Counted from the first letter of the stretch, positions 47,893-63,600 are shown. The stretch: DNA of 64,000 bases from Archegozetes longisetosus (GCA_018873245.2 JAEMBT020000008.1:1612001-1676000), one strand, 5' to 3'. Program-made: numbers and translations. Notes: generated by a model not told the origin, from the letters alone.

Positions 47893-50800
47893 CTCTCACT
47901 CTGATGTCTATGATTTCTCTCTTAGAGCCTCTGGTTTTACACTGAGTAAATTGAAATGACACCAGACATAAGCCAATATAGCCTTAATGTTGAGCGGCTT
48001 TTTGACTGATAAAACGCGTAATTAGAGAGTCGCACATTTAATACTCTACTGCACTTCTTATGCAAAAGACAAATACAGTCTTTGTGAAGTCCAGTCTAAT
48101 CTCTTAACAAAATCATAAGATCGGGTAAATGAGAAGTTTTGAAGAGCTCTTAAAAAGGAAATGGTGTTGTACGAACATGTATCCAAAAGAGCTTTTATTT
48201 TGGTAGTTAGTGTCTTATGTGTTATCTTGTGTTGAGGCGCATTAGCCAAGTAATTGTGATCTCTCACATTTGTCGGCTCATTGTCAAAACCAGCTGTTAT
48301 TATGAATTAAACTCATTATTTGAAACAGTGTCACACTTTTGTCGCAACTTTATTTCAATATCTCTCTTAATTAAGTATTATTTTAGATATTTGTGTTTCG
48401 AATTCATTTTGACATATATTTGGTTAAGTTTTAAAAGTTATACACCGATAAAATCAAAAGTAATTATTGAAAAATCACAGATCGTGTGAAATCTTTTTTG
48501 CAATTTTCTCTTTAAATAGAAATAACTGCTGATAAACTTAAATCATTAGAGCTTTGATTTAACTTAAGTTCATAGTTAATGAAAATGATAGTCAAATTCC
48601 TTAAGTGTGAATTCCAGTATTTCATTAACATTCTTAAGTTTAAGTCACATCTACTTTGAAACACAAATCTCCAAAGAATACTAATAAGATTTTCGTTTTC
48701 GATTCAATATGAAGGATTTGTCTGACAAATTTCGATTAATTCAAAAATTGACTTCAGCTAATGTTCAAAATGGTTATGACTACGAGCTTCTCAATAATAA
48801 GAATGCTAAGAGAATCAATTAAATTCAACAAGATTTAAGAAAATTGGCATCTAATCAAATCATTTATATGTGTTTATTTGGGCTGAGTAAAAAAATTACT
48901 GAAATGCTGCGCAAATATGGCAAAAATGAGATTAACATTTTCAAAATTTTTATATTACGGAAATGATTAATTATTAGAGGAAACACTTAAAGTTAGATCC
49001 TTTTCGAAGAATAGATAACACATCAGCTTCTCATTACATAATATATAGATCTAAAGATGTAGAGATCATCAAGTTTCAAAGTAATATTTTACAGCAGTTA
49101 AAAGTTTATTAAACTTTACCTCATAGTAGATCAATTAATGAAATCAAATTATTCACTCAAATCTAAGTTCCATATATAGGTTTTTGGTTTTCAGCAAAAC
49201 AAAACCAATATTTCGATTCTTTAATACTTTTGGTATCTGTTCAATGTTAGATTGTGAGCAAATACTTCACACATTCAGAGCCGCATTTCTTAGTAAAAGA
49301 TCAAAGACTGAGATGAAGCTATTTTTTACCGATGTTTTTGTGCTGAAGCTTGAGATCCTTATTAAAGATTTTAAGAATTTGATGAAAATTTTACTAAAGA
49401 TTTATATCATTGGTTTATTCTTTAAATAACTTTGTAACAGATACTGTTAACATGCTGTATATTATAGTAAAAAACTAATTCTTTCTCATGACCGAACATC
49501 TGATAAGTTTTCGGTGAAGTGCTATCAAATTCATGAAAAAAGCTAAGTATTCTAGTTAAAAAATAAGCTATCCAGATTCTTCGCGCAGCTTATGTTATTA
49601 AATTCATTTAAATAAAGTCATCAATAAACAATAGTCCAGTTTATGTAATTTAAGAGACTCCCGAGAATTTTCAATGAGCTATCATTATAAGTGATAATTT
49701 TCTTGATTGAAGCTAAATAGTCTAAGTTATATACAACTTACTATGTTTATTTATTAAAATTCAAACCAAATTAACTTAAAATAGTTTTCGAAATGAATGA
49801 CCAACATTAAAATTGTGAGATATTTGAAAGGCCTAGTTTAAATTAGTATTTAGTGAATATTTTTGAGACAAACTCTTAATATCAAAAAGAACAAAGAGAG
49901 TTTTTCAACTTTGTGACACAAACGCAAATATCGAGCAGTTGTATATTGAACAAGAATGAAAGGAACTGCGTCTTTTGTCATATAACTGACAAATGTTCAT
50001 ACAGTAACAAATATAGTTATGAGTTCTTCTGTTATCGTATTTTCAAATCTACTTTTGAAGAAAGAAAGAAATTAAGAAAACCAATAAAAACTGAATTAGA
50101 AACATGAAAATATTTGAAACGTTTAGAAATCAGATTATTTTAACTTTGAGACACGATAGCATTGGCGTTGCGGATCATTCTAAGTGGACAACATAAAAAT
50201 TGAATAGAAGTTCCTGCTATAAATGTTTCCCTATAATTTGTCCCCTATTAACTTAAAAAGCATATCTTTTTTACAATAAAACAGATCCATTTTCAAAATC
50301 TAAAGTCAACAATTTTAAGTAAATCTTCAGATCTTAAGGAATTCTTAGATAATTTGATTTACAAATAAATGATAAGCTAAAAAAGCCTTCAATAACAATA
50401 GAAGTTCTTTTCATCTTTAAAATCTCTACTTTGATAGCAAAAAGCAATTTGGAAAAAATTTTTAATTCAGCTAAATTTTCGTTGTATTTTCCTGATGGCA
50501 AAAATTTTATAGTAGACAATAAATCATATTTGAATTTTGAGTTTTAAAATCGTAGAGCAATAAAATATATCTTATCATTTTATATCTTTTTAGAGTTTTA
50601 TTAATATTATATTTATTATTCATGATTTGAATCCGTTTTTCTCCTGTCGAAATGACAGAATCAAAATTCCTAATAAAAATTGTCATTGTTTGGCATCCAA
50701 AGAAAGACATAACTCAATCAACAATTGACGAACGCTAAAGCCTTATTCATTGTAAAATCTATCAAAAGGATTTTAATTAAATTAAATGTATACTGAGCTA

Positions 50801-53347
50801 AAGTATAAGCAATGATATTGTTAATTAAGCCTTAAGCGAGTTAGTTAGCGAGCATGAAAACAATGATGCAGTGAAGAGCTGAAAACAGCTCAATTTGGAG
50901 AGAGCTATGCAAATGCAATATTAAAATGCTTAACAAATTTCTTTATTCACTTAAGAAATTAAGAGAGAAATATACAAGTAAGTCAACTTTAGTCAGGCAT
51001 GCATACTGGAACGCCAGAAATCTTGCATCAGCCAAAGTTAAGCCATGAGTTTTAGGTCGCCTTATAGGTCGCATCACTTTAGCCCATTTTACGCCAAATT
51101 CCGTAGATCTTTGAAATTTTACGGGTAAAAAGATACAGTTGTGCGCCTGAGGTAATCCAGGCATACTTAGCATACGTGAAATGTTGACTATCTTTCATTC
51201 ATTCATTCAATTTAATTCAGTCATTCAGTTTTTTTAGATATTCATTTCATAAAAGTATTTCACTTTCTTTGTCAAAAATTAACGCTCAATCAAAACAAAC
51301 TCCAAAGAAAATCTTTGCTCTTTTTCACTAACTCTCAAAAACTAAAGTTTAGCTTAAATAAACGGATATTTTCTTTGGTTTACTTAACTCGATTTGCCAG
51401 AGTAAAACATATGACAAATGAGCTCAAAACCATAGCTGATATTTGCATGCAATTCAAATTTAAATTTACGCTAAGCTCATATTTTACTTCGAGTCATAAT
51501 TGAAAGATAATTTCCAAATGAAGAATTGTCAACTCAGTAGACGGTAAGAATTGTAAATTTATTCATAAATGGTTTGTTCAGATAAGTTATGATCACAAGT
51601 TTATAAAACTATTTTGAACTTGAGACAAATTCATTTTGAAATCTCTTAAGACAAATGATATGAATACTGAATTTAAATCTGTTTGTCGAAACAAGATTTG
51701 GGTGCAAGTTCAGGAGAGGTAGAACTGATAAAAATATAAATAAAATTTTGTGTAAATTAAAACTGCAGCAAGATGCGCATATTTCTACTTTGAGATACCA
51801 CAAGCGAACGATAGAAATTTATTAGATTACTCTTATCTACTAGTATCTGGCCACTTTATAGTTTTAAAATTAAGTTTATATTTATTTGATTTGCAGATCA
51901 TAATTTTGGTTTAGGCCTCACTAAAAGGATTCCGACATTAGTTTTCAAATATTTGAGGCTATAGAGTAATAGGCTCTCTACTCATCAAGTACAGAGTCAC
52001 GAATATTTGATTATGCCTTTAATGAATTTGATTGGATAGAGTGCCTGTATCTGAATAATAATGTCAGTTTAACAATAATTACTTTAGTCACATCATAGCC
52101 AACATTCGCTTTAATATTCACTTTGAAATATCCAAACCTAATGTCAGATGAATGCTGAATACAAAACGTAAAAAGTTTCAATTTTCATTTATCCACTTTA
52201 TTTTCATCATGTTCTCAGCAGATAGAGGTTGAGGACAGTTATTAATAGGCATTTATAGAAGTTTCGAAAGATTAGTCGAAATAGATTTTTTTTCGTCAGA
52301 TTAGTCTAGAGATTGAGACAACTTATGGGTAATTGATTTATAGCGATTAACTGAGGACTAACTTAGCAGAAAATAAGATATTTGAATGTTTAAAAAGATA
52401 CCGGACAGGTATTAGCGGTAAGAGCCAATTAATAAGTTGGAAAATATTTTCTAGCATTTTCCATCCTAATTCTTAACCTGTTTTTGGTTAAAGTGAACAT
52501 TCATATAGTGTTCATTATATCTAGAGTTTAGATAAGTTTAGATAAGTTGATTCTCATACCTATTCTTATGAGCTTTTATTTTTGTAAATTACAATATAGG
52601 GCTAAATCGAGTGATGTAAAGCAAATTTCTAAAAATATTGCACATCTATTATTAGAATAGTTGAGAAATGTTAATTCACTATCATTTTGAGTAATGCATA
52701 CAAAAAGCGCCAATTAATCAAAATGTCATAAAAGTCCAGCAAAGGATCGGTAACCCTTCAAATGAGATTAAGGCTTAAATTAAATTGCATTTTTGCAGCA
52801 TCACGTTAGCAGCATTGATAACTTTTCATTGATAATTTGTATTTAATGTTCACTAAGAGACTGATAATGTCAAACATGACCCTTCGTTTTGATAAACAAA
52901 AATTTTGAATATATCGTTTGCCACTTTAATTTATGCAACAGAAGATACGATAACGATAAAAACCAATCAATAGTTCAATAAATTAATTGAGCCTAAAATA
53001 CATTTTACTAGTTCTAAATTAGTAAACACTTATAAAAATGTTGTCAAACTTGAAACTAATTCGGAATAAGTGCTTAAACAAAGTCAGCAAAAGCATATCA
53101 ACAGTAATATGAAAATTTGATCTGCCGAATGGTGAAGATCTAGAACTGTATACTTTTATAACTTGAATGTTTGCAACAAAGAGTCATTTACCGGAGAGAC
53201 AATTGATTCCTATTTTTGGAAATGTTTTGATGTGAAGAAAAGGTTGGCTCATAACTTATTAGAAGAGTTGCTCGACTTCTCTCTTCAATAACGTTTTTGG
53301 TTGAATAACTCAATATTAGAGAGCTATATAACATGCTTGAAGTCAGT

Positions 53348-53371
53348 AGAAGAGAGAGAGAGAGAGAGAGG
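53348..53371. repeat. (GA)n microsatellite, about 24 bp
   Basis: An AG dinucleotide run; the only tract of the set with GA on the plus strand. Confidence 0.9.
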
Positions 53372-54647
53372 ATGTAGACCTGCACTGAACTGCAATATAC
53401 ATCAATTTACTGGTATATACTATACGGCTGGCCAAATAACAAAGCAAAGCGTTTTGGATGAAACCGAGCCGCTCGCAAATGATGCGATTATTCGGATCGT
53501 TAAGCAATGAGTCGGCAAAGGAAAGGAAGCGTTTTCTCTACTGGAAAAAGCTATCATATTATAGACTTTTGGAGCGATGATTCTGTTGAACAAAACACAT
53601 TTACTTTACATTTATTATTTGTAAAGTTTATCTACTGAAAGATGAATATCAGTTACTTGAGCTGTAAAATGATATTTGTCTCAAACTAATGATAGTCAGA
53701 CTTCACTTTTTAAACAAAAGTCTTCTTAAAAAACATTTCAAAAAAGTCATACATTGAGTTCCCAACAGTAATACATTAAACTTTAGAGTTTCTACATTAC
53801 ATCCATCATTCTTTTCAGATCATTTTCTTGAGTCAAACAAACATTAAAACTTTAAAACTTTAGTATTTAATGGTCTTCAAATCATTTTATCATTCAGGTT
53901 ACTTATTATCTCTTCTTAAATTATGACAAAAATTAAATTCTTGTAACAATACAACATCAAAACAAAACATAATTAATTAAAACTAATCCAATTCGTAAGA
54001 AGATTTTAGTTTTTTTGAGTGATGGCAAAGTTTAAGAAGCCTATAACATAATTGACTTATGAGAGTATTTCAAATCTAGGAGATCCCAAAAATTTGATAA
54101 CATCTTCTTCAAATAGTTTGAAGCCTAAAAAGTTTAAAATAGTTGAAATGAGCAAACGTATTTTTGTCAAGAATATTCAAATCGATATTCTTCATCAGAA
54201 TAAAAAATGATTTTAATAGAAAAAATTGATAAAAAGCTCAAAATGTGCATCTGTTTAATTCATTAGAATATTTGCTTGGTTACAATGAATTAAGCGTAAA
54301 AATGCATTAAACCATAGTTGGGTAGCAATACATATGAAAATTGTCATTAGCGCACGTGTGCACTACAGACTCTGGACTTATATTGCGTTTATTATTACGC
54401 TTCTCTTCATGAAAATATTTGGCTAATATTATGAGATGTTTGAGGAACACGTGCGCCTTAACGCTATAATTGTATTGTATAAGTGCGGACACTCTCCTCC
54501 CAAACATCCCTCATAACCCTCTTTCAAATTGAATAAAGTCACAGAAAAGGAGGGAAGCAATTGATGCAATAATTTTCTGCACAATCGATTTCTGTTCACT
54601 GATCGACGGATTAATACCAATAATAATCGTGTTGTGTTCCACTAACA

Positions 54648-54674
54648 TCTCTCTCTCTCTCTCTCTCTCTCTCC
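54648..54674. repeat. (TC)n microsatellite, about 27 bp
   Basis: A pure TC dinucleotide run in the vg downstream flank. Confidence 0.9.
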
Positions 54675-57600
54675 CCTGATCGCCGTCCATATACACTAAA
54701 CGCCCTCAATTTCTATTCATGAGATGTACTCAATAGTGATATATGCGAGAAATGGTCGAGAAAATGATGCTCAAAAGAATTAATCACTTTACGTATGGTA
54801 CGATTATGACGAACTTTTAAAGGATTTAAGTAAATAGCAGTTACAGCAAAAATAATGTGATCGCAATTTTGCTAATTTATGACTTCTCTAATGTTGACTT
54901 AGAGTTTGCATTCACTCAAATAAACAAACTTTTATTGACTTAATTGCAATAAATCATAGCGTTGAGCAAAAGCAAACTGCGATTAATAGTATAAATCGTG
55001 TGAACACTTTAATTACAACATAAAACCAGGAAATAATAGGCAGTGATTATAGGTTTCGAGCCTTCAAATATTTCTTATTTCTATAGATTATTAAATTGGC
55101 ATTCATTTTGAAATAAGAGATCGGCTCATGAAAGACATTCCTTATGATAGCGATACTAATCAGTAGATAGTTATGATTTGTGAGAATCCGTTTAAGACAA
55201 CAGACTGTAGCCTCAAAAAGAAAATCTGCCGATAAATAAAATAATAGTATTGAAAAACGCTAAATGTCTTATTAAAAAGTCGGTGAAACATATCATAAGA
55301 GATTAGGGAAAAAAAGTTTTTCACATATATAAAAGTCATAGCGTATCACTTAATTGGTAAAAGTCTACCTTATTTTTCAATGACTAGCTCTCAAATTATA
55401 TAAATAAAAACTTGTCGGCATTTCTCTCTTTTTGTTGTTGTTTATGGATTAAGATCAGTTGTGCTGATCAAGAAGTGTACATGTCATAAAAAATGAACCG
55501 CTTAGCTATCTTGTGAAGACTGCTTTTCTGGGCTCACAACAGAGCATAGCATGAAATAATGTGCCGACAGTGAAAAGTGACAGTTTCTCTACTTTGTATT
55601 TTATTACTCGTTTTGGATTCTTACGCCACTAACATATTGATAGGAAAGTACTGAATAATTATTCCTAAATTTCTCCCAAATAAATTCCCTATCCTTGTAG
55701 ACAACCGGCCGATCAAGTGATATGTACTTAAATTAACGATTTCAAGCATATGTTTGTTGCATAACTTAGTTGTCGCAAATGCTGAAAGACAACACTCGCT
55801 CAATTTGATTTTGAACCAGCTTTTGTGTCAATAAGTTTTGCCCAAAAGTTGTGTCACTTGTATTGCATGTGCTGTCATCTCGTTTGCGATTAGTGTTCTA
55901 GTTTCAGTTCATTTATTACTTTGAAATTCGCACATCAGAGTACACGACACTATAGAAAACTTTAAAGTTGAGTTGATCAAATTTTTCCCAAAGCACAATT
56001 TACTATTGAAAAATAAGACAATTATGCAATCGTTTGTATTGGTTATGAAATAAGTGCAATGATATGAGCCTTTTTAGAAACATATGATTGAGTTCATTTG
56101 AAACATGAAACCTTTCAATTATATGTTGAGAGTGCAGTATTTTTCTGCTACGTTTAAGGTAAGAATAAAATGAAGACTGATTCTGGAGATAAATGTTTTA
56201 AAAATCTGTCAGAATTATTCTAAAAGAAGCGATTTTAAAATACTTTGATTTGAAGATATCGAAATGCTGTAGTGTGTGTTGCATGAGTCAAAATAATTTT
56301 TCGTTATTGAAAGCTCTTGTTTTACTTAAGATCTGCGTCAGATTAAAGTTTTTAAATCTCAAACAATGAACAAATTTTTTTCCTTGTAAGGCAACTGAAT
56401 AGGTGCACAGTTTATAATTATTGAATAACTAAGGATTCTTCATAAATGAGCTCTCACTTGCTGTCATTCAGCATTAGCTAACCCTAAAGAATGATTATGC
56501 TTACCTTGGAAGACTGTCCGCACTATTTGGCTTTACCGCACAATTTGGTTCTATTGCAGAACATGTCATGTTTGGCTACTTAGCTCTAAAAACTTATTTC
56601 TAATGTGAAGTTTGGTTTGATTTAGGCAAATGTGAGCACGATATGTCTTCCATACTAAAGCCAATAAATACAGAAAATGACGCTCACCAAATGTGAGTCA
56701 AGTTTTCAATCGAATCAAATTTTAAATGAGGTCAAAATTTAGAACTTCATTAAACATTACTATAAACGTAAGAGGAGGCAAATGTTTCTAATTGTTCACA
56801 AAAAGTCTTTTAAAGTATTTATCACCAAAACATTATTCGACTAAAAATAGTGTCATCTCAAGTCTTTGTTAGTTCAATTCTGAATATAAAAGATTGAAAT
56901 TGCTGGTCAGAATGCGCAACAATTGGTAATTTGTGTGAACAATAGCACCAGGTTTGACAAATTAATGGATGTCAATTGCAAACATAAACATCGGTCTCTT
57001 GAGGTTTTATTCTTTATATAATTATGTCTTTGAACAAACATTTTCATAGAAATTGAATGTTGCCTCTCATACTTGCATTTACTTTAGTTTATAATTTGAT
57101 TGTTACCTTGTTATAACTTCAATTTATTTAATTATGTAAACAAATATTCTTACTCTAAATAAATAACTTAATGAAACTGTAAATAAATTTAGTCTTATTG
57201 ATTTGAAATAAAAGTTTTTCAATCATTTAAAGCTTGTCTTCATTTGAATGATCCATAGGAGTCAAAAGGATAGAAAATGATTTGTGCAGTCAATCAATTA
57301 AACTTGATTGTTTTCGTATTATTTTACGACTCATCTCTCGTTTTCACATTTGCTCATCAAAAAATAAGTAATTCGTTAGCCTTAATTATGGCCTATCATA
57401 ATATGAAACTTTAAATAATTATTCAGAAAACATTAGCCAATTGGAAACTAAGAAAAATGCGTAGATATCATAATTAAAGCAAATAAATAAAAAATAGTTT
57501 TGATTCGATTCATGCTTACAATAATAGAGCATTGAAAATGCTTTATTAATAATCAGAAAAAAATCATTTATGTATTTTTAGTATTGTATTTATAGATTAA

Positions 57601-60600
57601 TTTTGATAATTAGGAAAAATATCAAACTTTTATACATTTGAACTGAATAAGGATGATATGAATTTTAGATTAGAATAATAGATGAGTGGCAAAACTGATC
57701 AATGGTCGCATATAGTGATTGAAGCCGCATAACCAAAAAGTATAAAAGTTAAGCTAATTTTTGCAAAGCAATCAAATAATACGATGCGTTAACATAAATG
57801 CCAGAGTTTGGAAAGGCTGGACTCAAATTAATGCTCATTGTCTACGCTTTGTTGTATTGCATGTGTTCTATTCCCACGACTAATCACTTTTAGGCGCTTT
57901 AAATCACTCTCTGGTCGTTTCGTTTTGTCTTAATGGCGATGCAAATGCTCAAAAAACTTTTTTAAGTACAAAATAAAAATCACGATCTTTTGCATGCATA
58001 AAGTAAAGTTCATTAGCATTTCTTTTGCTGTATTTTTCATCTTTACAAAAAGTTTTGCTCTAAAATCATTTTACCCCCACTTATATCCACTCTCTTATTC
58101 ACACTTTTACGCATATATCATATATAATCTGGCAGATAAGTGAATTTTGACCACTTTTATAAGAATAAATACTTGAAAAACTGCTTCAGATGTGTTTTAA
58201 CCAAAGTTTATAGCGTAGTAGTACGTGATTTTTCTAACTGTAACTGTTATACAAATGCGTTCATCTCAACATCTTTTCCAAAACTTGTGAGATAAGTGAA
58301 AAAATAAGCCGAAAGCTCATGTTCAACTTCAGTAATTAGATAAGACTGTTGAGTCTTTGCTAAAATGAAGACTTGAAGCTCTGAGAAATTAATTAACGGA
58401 ATTAAGACGAAAGACAAAAAATGATATCAATATGAATTAATTGGTATTAAAAGCAAAGTGAAACTTTCTTAGTTAAGCAGAGTCTATACAGTCAACTTAT
58501 TGCTAAAGTAAGTTAATGTTCAGTCAACTCATCAAACAGAACTTTTTTCAAATAGAAACAAATGCAATCAAAAGTAATTGAGTCTTGAAATCGAGGAAAA
58601 AGATAAATAAACGTAAAACAAAAAATATATTGGCATCGAAAGTAAAAAGGTCGATATGGTAACATAAGTTAGTGTTCTCTGTACTTATAGTAACTTATTT
58701 GCTGAAAAATATTGGGGAAACAGAATCGCTCAGAACTCATAAGCCAGTATAACATAAAGTTATCGGTGCGTTTGTAGCTTTGATGAGTAACTGACGTGCT
58801 CTGCACTGACAAAGTTCAAGTCAGGATGGGATAAGTTTGCGTTCAATTTGGAATTAGCCATCAGTCGATGGGAATCGTTGCAGATTCTAAACCATTTTAC
58901 GCCCAAGACTACAATACAGTTGCAAATCACACTATTAAATGGGATACAATGAGTGCCATTAATTTAGTGGCACCGCATCGGTAATGAATGTGCGGCAAAC
59001 GCTTCGCAATTGTACTGCATATACTTCTGATGGCATATGTTACTAATTAACCTTTTGCTGGACTTATTTAACTCGAATTGAACGCTTTCGCTAAATGGGA
59101 GTCGACATCACACAAAACAACCAACAAAGCAATACTTACTATTGCCACGCAATCAAGTTATACAATAATATATTGTGACCATTAATAAAAGTGTTTTGAC
59201 TCAGTGTGTTGTTGGAGCCGCGAAAAGAGTTACAGCTCTGTCATGAATCATTAAGACTACATTATGAGAGAAGTGAATATTTGCTTCCAAATTATAGGCC
59301 ACTTGTCAAAATTGAAGTCTACCTTCTATCGCATCAGTCTGAAATATTTGTTGTACGCATAACTCATGCCTGGTTTGAGCTAGCCCTGCACCAGAGTTTC
59401 ATTTCATTTTATATTACACGTTGTTAGATCAATTTTCTATAAGTTAGAACTCTATCGCACAGTTCAATTCAATCAAAAATTTCTTTTGAGAGACAGAGAG
59501 GTAAAAAGTAAGAGATCATTCAAGTATCGTGAAAACCTAACACTAAAATTTCATAATGCAAAAAATTAAAAGCTTTGCGAATATTAAATCGATGAGTCAA
59601 TTTATGATTTCTACTCTAGATCTCTAACTTTTGACGAGTGCTCTTTTAACAATAATGTTGGCTTATTTGAAAAAAGTGATGAGCCTGTAAAAATTTGATA
59701 TTTTAAAATGAATTTAGGGTTTAATAAAAGTTTTTATTCAAATGGCACGTGTCGGACATCGACTATTTAAACAACTGAGTGGCACGTTTTGCACTTCAGA
59801 TCCCTATCCCATAATTTCAAAATTATTGACAAAAGACAGATTGTTCGTGATTTGTCAGCTTTTACTCGAGCGCTTTAAAATTTGAACAATCAACTTTGAA
59901 CTGATCACATGCACTCATCAATGCTTGAGCGACTGCACGCGCTTCTCTATTGCTTAGTAGTTTTGATTTTATTAAAAATTGATACCATTTTAAGTAAAAA
60001 CTGCTTTGATAGGTTCCTTACTTACTCATTAGATAGGTTTTAAAATCAAATTCTCGTTTGTCGCGCTAAATGTTCAATCTAATTATTTAAACTAAACCTA
60101 TAGGACTGAAACAGAGTTCTTTCAAAATACATATAAGAGAAGTAAGTCAAACAAATTTTTTCAAAACTAAATAGACCGGCATTGAAGTGGAGTGATGTTT
60201 GATTTAAATATATTTTCAAATTGAGTACTAGTCCTGAAATATAGAGCTAAGAATGGAAAGAGCGTGCAATTGCATAACTGAAGTAAAACGAATTACTAAA
60301 ATAAAATTACAAGTAATGCAACACAAAAAACTGAATATATGCTAATTTATTCTGAAACAAATTCAAAAAGTGTATTTTCACATTTTCAGCTTATAATTGG
60401 TTAGCACGAAGTTGAAGACGATTATTCAGACCTTAAGTAGCACTCTTTGTTGAAAATCACATTTTTGTTCAACTTTATTCTGTGTTATTTTTTTGTTAAT
60501 ATTATAGCGAACATCGAATAAGATACACATTTTAGCGTTACAGTTGCCATGAGAAAGGCAGCAGTTGACGCTTTTTTGCATATAGGCATTGAGGGGAATG

Positions 60601-63600
60601 CCATATAAACTGGGGTTAATTACACACCTTCAGCAATAAACTGCATAACTCTAGCGTATGAGGAGATAGTGAGAGGCTTGGAGAGGGGAAACCGAGTGTT
60701 CATAGTGTTCATCATTCATTATTGTGGCTCTGCCAGCATTGCAACTGAGAGAGAGATGCATTATTTGCCAACAATATATGATACAATATGTATGATTTTA
60801 ATGGATGCTTTTGGGATGCAGTCGAAATAGCATTATATGCCATGACTAGCATAGCATGCTTTCACATCACTAATCCATTGCAAATGGTTTTCTGGTTAGG
60901 TAAGGTTGAGGTAAAGAAGCGCTTTATTTATGATCATTGACAATTGCGCTTTCACTTTGTAAAGACGTAAAGCCTTCCATTCGTCTTATACTGAAGGTTA
61001 AATGATCAAAATGAAACTACTTTCTCTTAAAACATTAAAGATTATGGTTTGATGTGCGCTAATACTTGTTAAAGCCCAATGATATACTGTTTTGCGAGAC
61101 TATACTAAATGCACGTTTTGGCACTCTCTCTATTATTAAACAAATGGCATCTTTTTCTTCAATTATAATCAAAACACATACTTCATTCTGTCATTAGTAA
61201 TGACGAATTTCATGCTATACTCTCTCTTCGAAACAAATGACATCATAATAATCATAAATTTGCTCATTCAAACTTGTTCCACCAATTTTCAAAAGACAAT
61301 CACTTTTATTATCTTAAAAGCTTACAGTTATTTATTCGCAAATGACTGGGTCAGAGCCAACCATCATTCAGCAAATGTGGTGAAGCACAGACTAACTGAA
61401 ACAAGTTGAAAATCAATTCAAACACTATGTCTATAAAGATAAAATCATAATTTCCAAATTGATCATTCCTTAAGTCATGATTCCTGAGACCGAACTTGTA
61501 AATTATTGAGTCACGTCTAATTTACACTTCTAATATTCAATATTTCTAACAAACTGATCAAATATTCAGATTGATTTGATGCTCTACTAGTAATTTGACA
61601 TCAATCAACAATTTCATCTGCCCTCTTCTGCGCCACAATAATTAATGACCTAAAGAAGTTTCCTTTTAAGTTGGGTTAAAAATATAAGATAAAATTATAG
61701 AATAGTTGTTCAATTATATTACTAATTGACTACTAAGTCCGAAAGACAATGATTAACTTAAGAAATTATGTTTCAAAGAAAAAATTCCATAAAAACAAAT
61801 TATCGCATATCTAATACACGTAAATTCTGCAGGAGTGCATAAGTGATGGTCAGTTGAGTACAGTTGAAGAAAAGCAAATCAAATGTAATATTTTGACGTT
61901 TTCGTGTGCAATGGCTTTATTTTTGAAAACATGCAAAAGTTTGTGAAAATAGTATTGAAAATACTTTGTTCAAACATATGGCAGGATAACTAGAATATTC
62001 TTGTAGGAAAGCTGTTGAAATTCATCGAAAAAACTATAAAACTAAGGAAAAGGCGCGAGGGTTTAGAGGATAAAAGTGTTATTCATCATATTCATGCAAA
62101 TGCCAAACTAACATCTTTAACACCACTCATCCAATAGAGTGTGAAATAGCGATAAATAAAGCTGTTCTCTCGAAAAGTTTTTGAAGTTTTGACACAAACT
62201 TAAGCATCAAATTTAGACAACTTAGTTATGATGAGAGGTCTAACTTAATTACAACTCAAAGTAAAGGTGTTAACTCTTATATAAAAGGTATTCTTTTACT
62301 CACTCTCGTCTTTATCTTGAGTCTAATGTGATACTAATAACTAATGATCAACATCATCTCGACTCGAGCTCAGCTCATACTATATCCTTAGGAATAAGCA
62401 AATATTGGAATTCTTTACTTGTTAGCTTTAGTAGATTCTTAGTTTATTTCATTCTTCAAGGCTTGGTTAAATAAATTCCAAAGATTAAAACATGAAATAT
62501 TTCTTAAATTACTTATTTTATGCACAAAATTTAGCTCGTCTATGAGCTTAGCGGAAGCGCGAGACTAAGGATAATATTCCTACTACAGTATATTTGATTC
62601 TGAAAAATGACTTATCACACTTTTTTGCAAATCACTTCACCAATCAAATTTTATAAATTGAGGTTAGGCGCGAGGTACTACAGTTGGTTAATATTCTCCA
62701 GTTATGAAATAATGGTTTAAATAATTATAGCTTAATCATTATTTAACTTTAGTGAATATCGATGAGTGATAAAACCTATTTATGATACCTCTATTCTAAA
62801 ACGTGTTTTTTCGAACTATCAAAAAGTATTTTTAAGTCATACTTCTTCTCTAAACTTAATCAGATTCTCAATGAGTCCCAGCCCTTAAGCTTATTAAATG
62901 AAATACATTTTTTAGATTGATTAATGCGAGCTTTGACTAACTATATTGAGTGAATTACTTAACCTAAGTCATTTGGAACAGTGTGTCCTTTGAATTCAGG
63001 AATGAAACCTAGGAAAACGTTATTAACCTTAAATATGGTTTTCAAGTCAAATGAAACCAAATTCAATGAGAGTGATATATTTTGTGATTTTCTAAAATTA
63101 AATGACTATGTAAAAGTTTTCATATTACATAAACAAAATAACATTAATAGTTAAAAAGCTTGAATACAAAAATTGATAGAAAGTCATCAATTGATAGAAA
63201 ATTGATACAAAGATAGATATTGATATGTATACAATAGTAACAATATATGCTTTGAAAAGTTAATTTTGACTAAAATACAAAAAATCAATTGTTTTTGATT
63301 GAAAATGATCGAAAATAAAATGAGTCAAATAGTCTCGTGATGAACGGCAGATGAATGTTGCGAATAAGTTGAAGAGTAGAGTTAGTCGAAAGCTCGAGTA
63401 AAGAAAGCTCAGGCTCACCATTACTAAGAACGTCAAGTAAAAGATGTGAGACATATGGCTCTCAATTTCTGAATAGGCGTGTCATGAAATGTTACAATAC
63501 TTTTTGTAAGGATCAAATGGTTATAATACTCGAGCAAAACTTGTGTAACTGTTACTTTAGCTGATAGTATGTTTACAGTAGTGCACAATCACCAGTAATT

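Noticed and set aside
47685-47962. Arg-Glu repeat frames on the minus strand
   Set aside because: They are created entirely by the (TC)n microsatellite.
59206-59427. 73-codon plus-strand frame beginning MLLEPRKELQLCHE
   Set aside because: It has no ATG at its stated beginning (TTG), no recognisable domain and no partner exon nearby.
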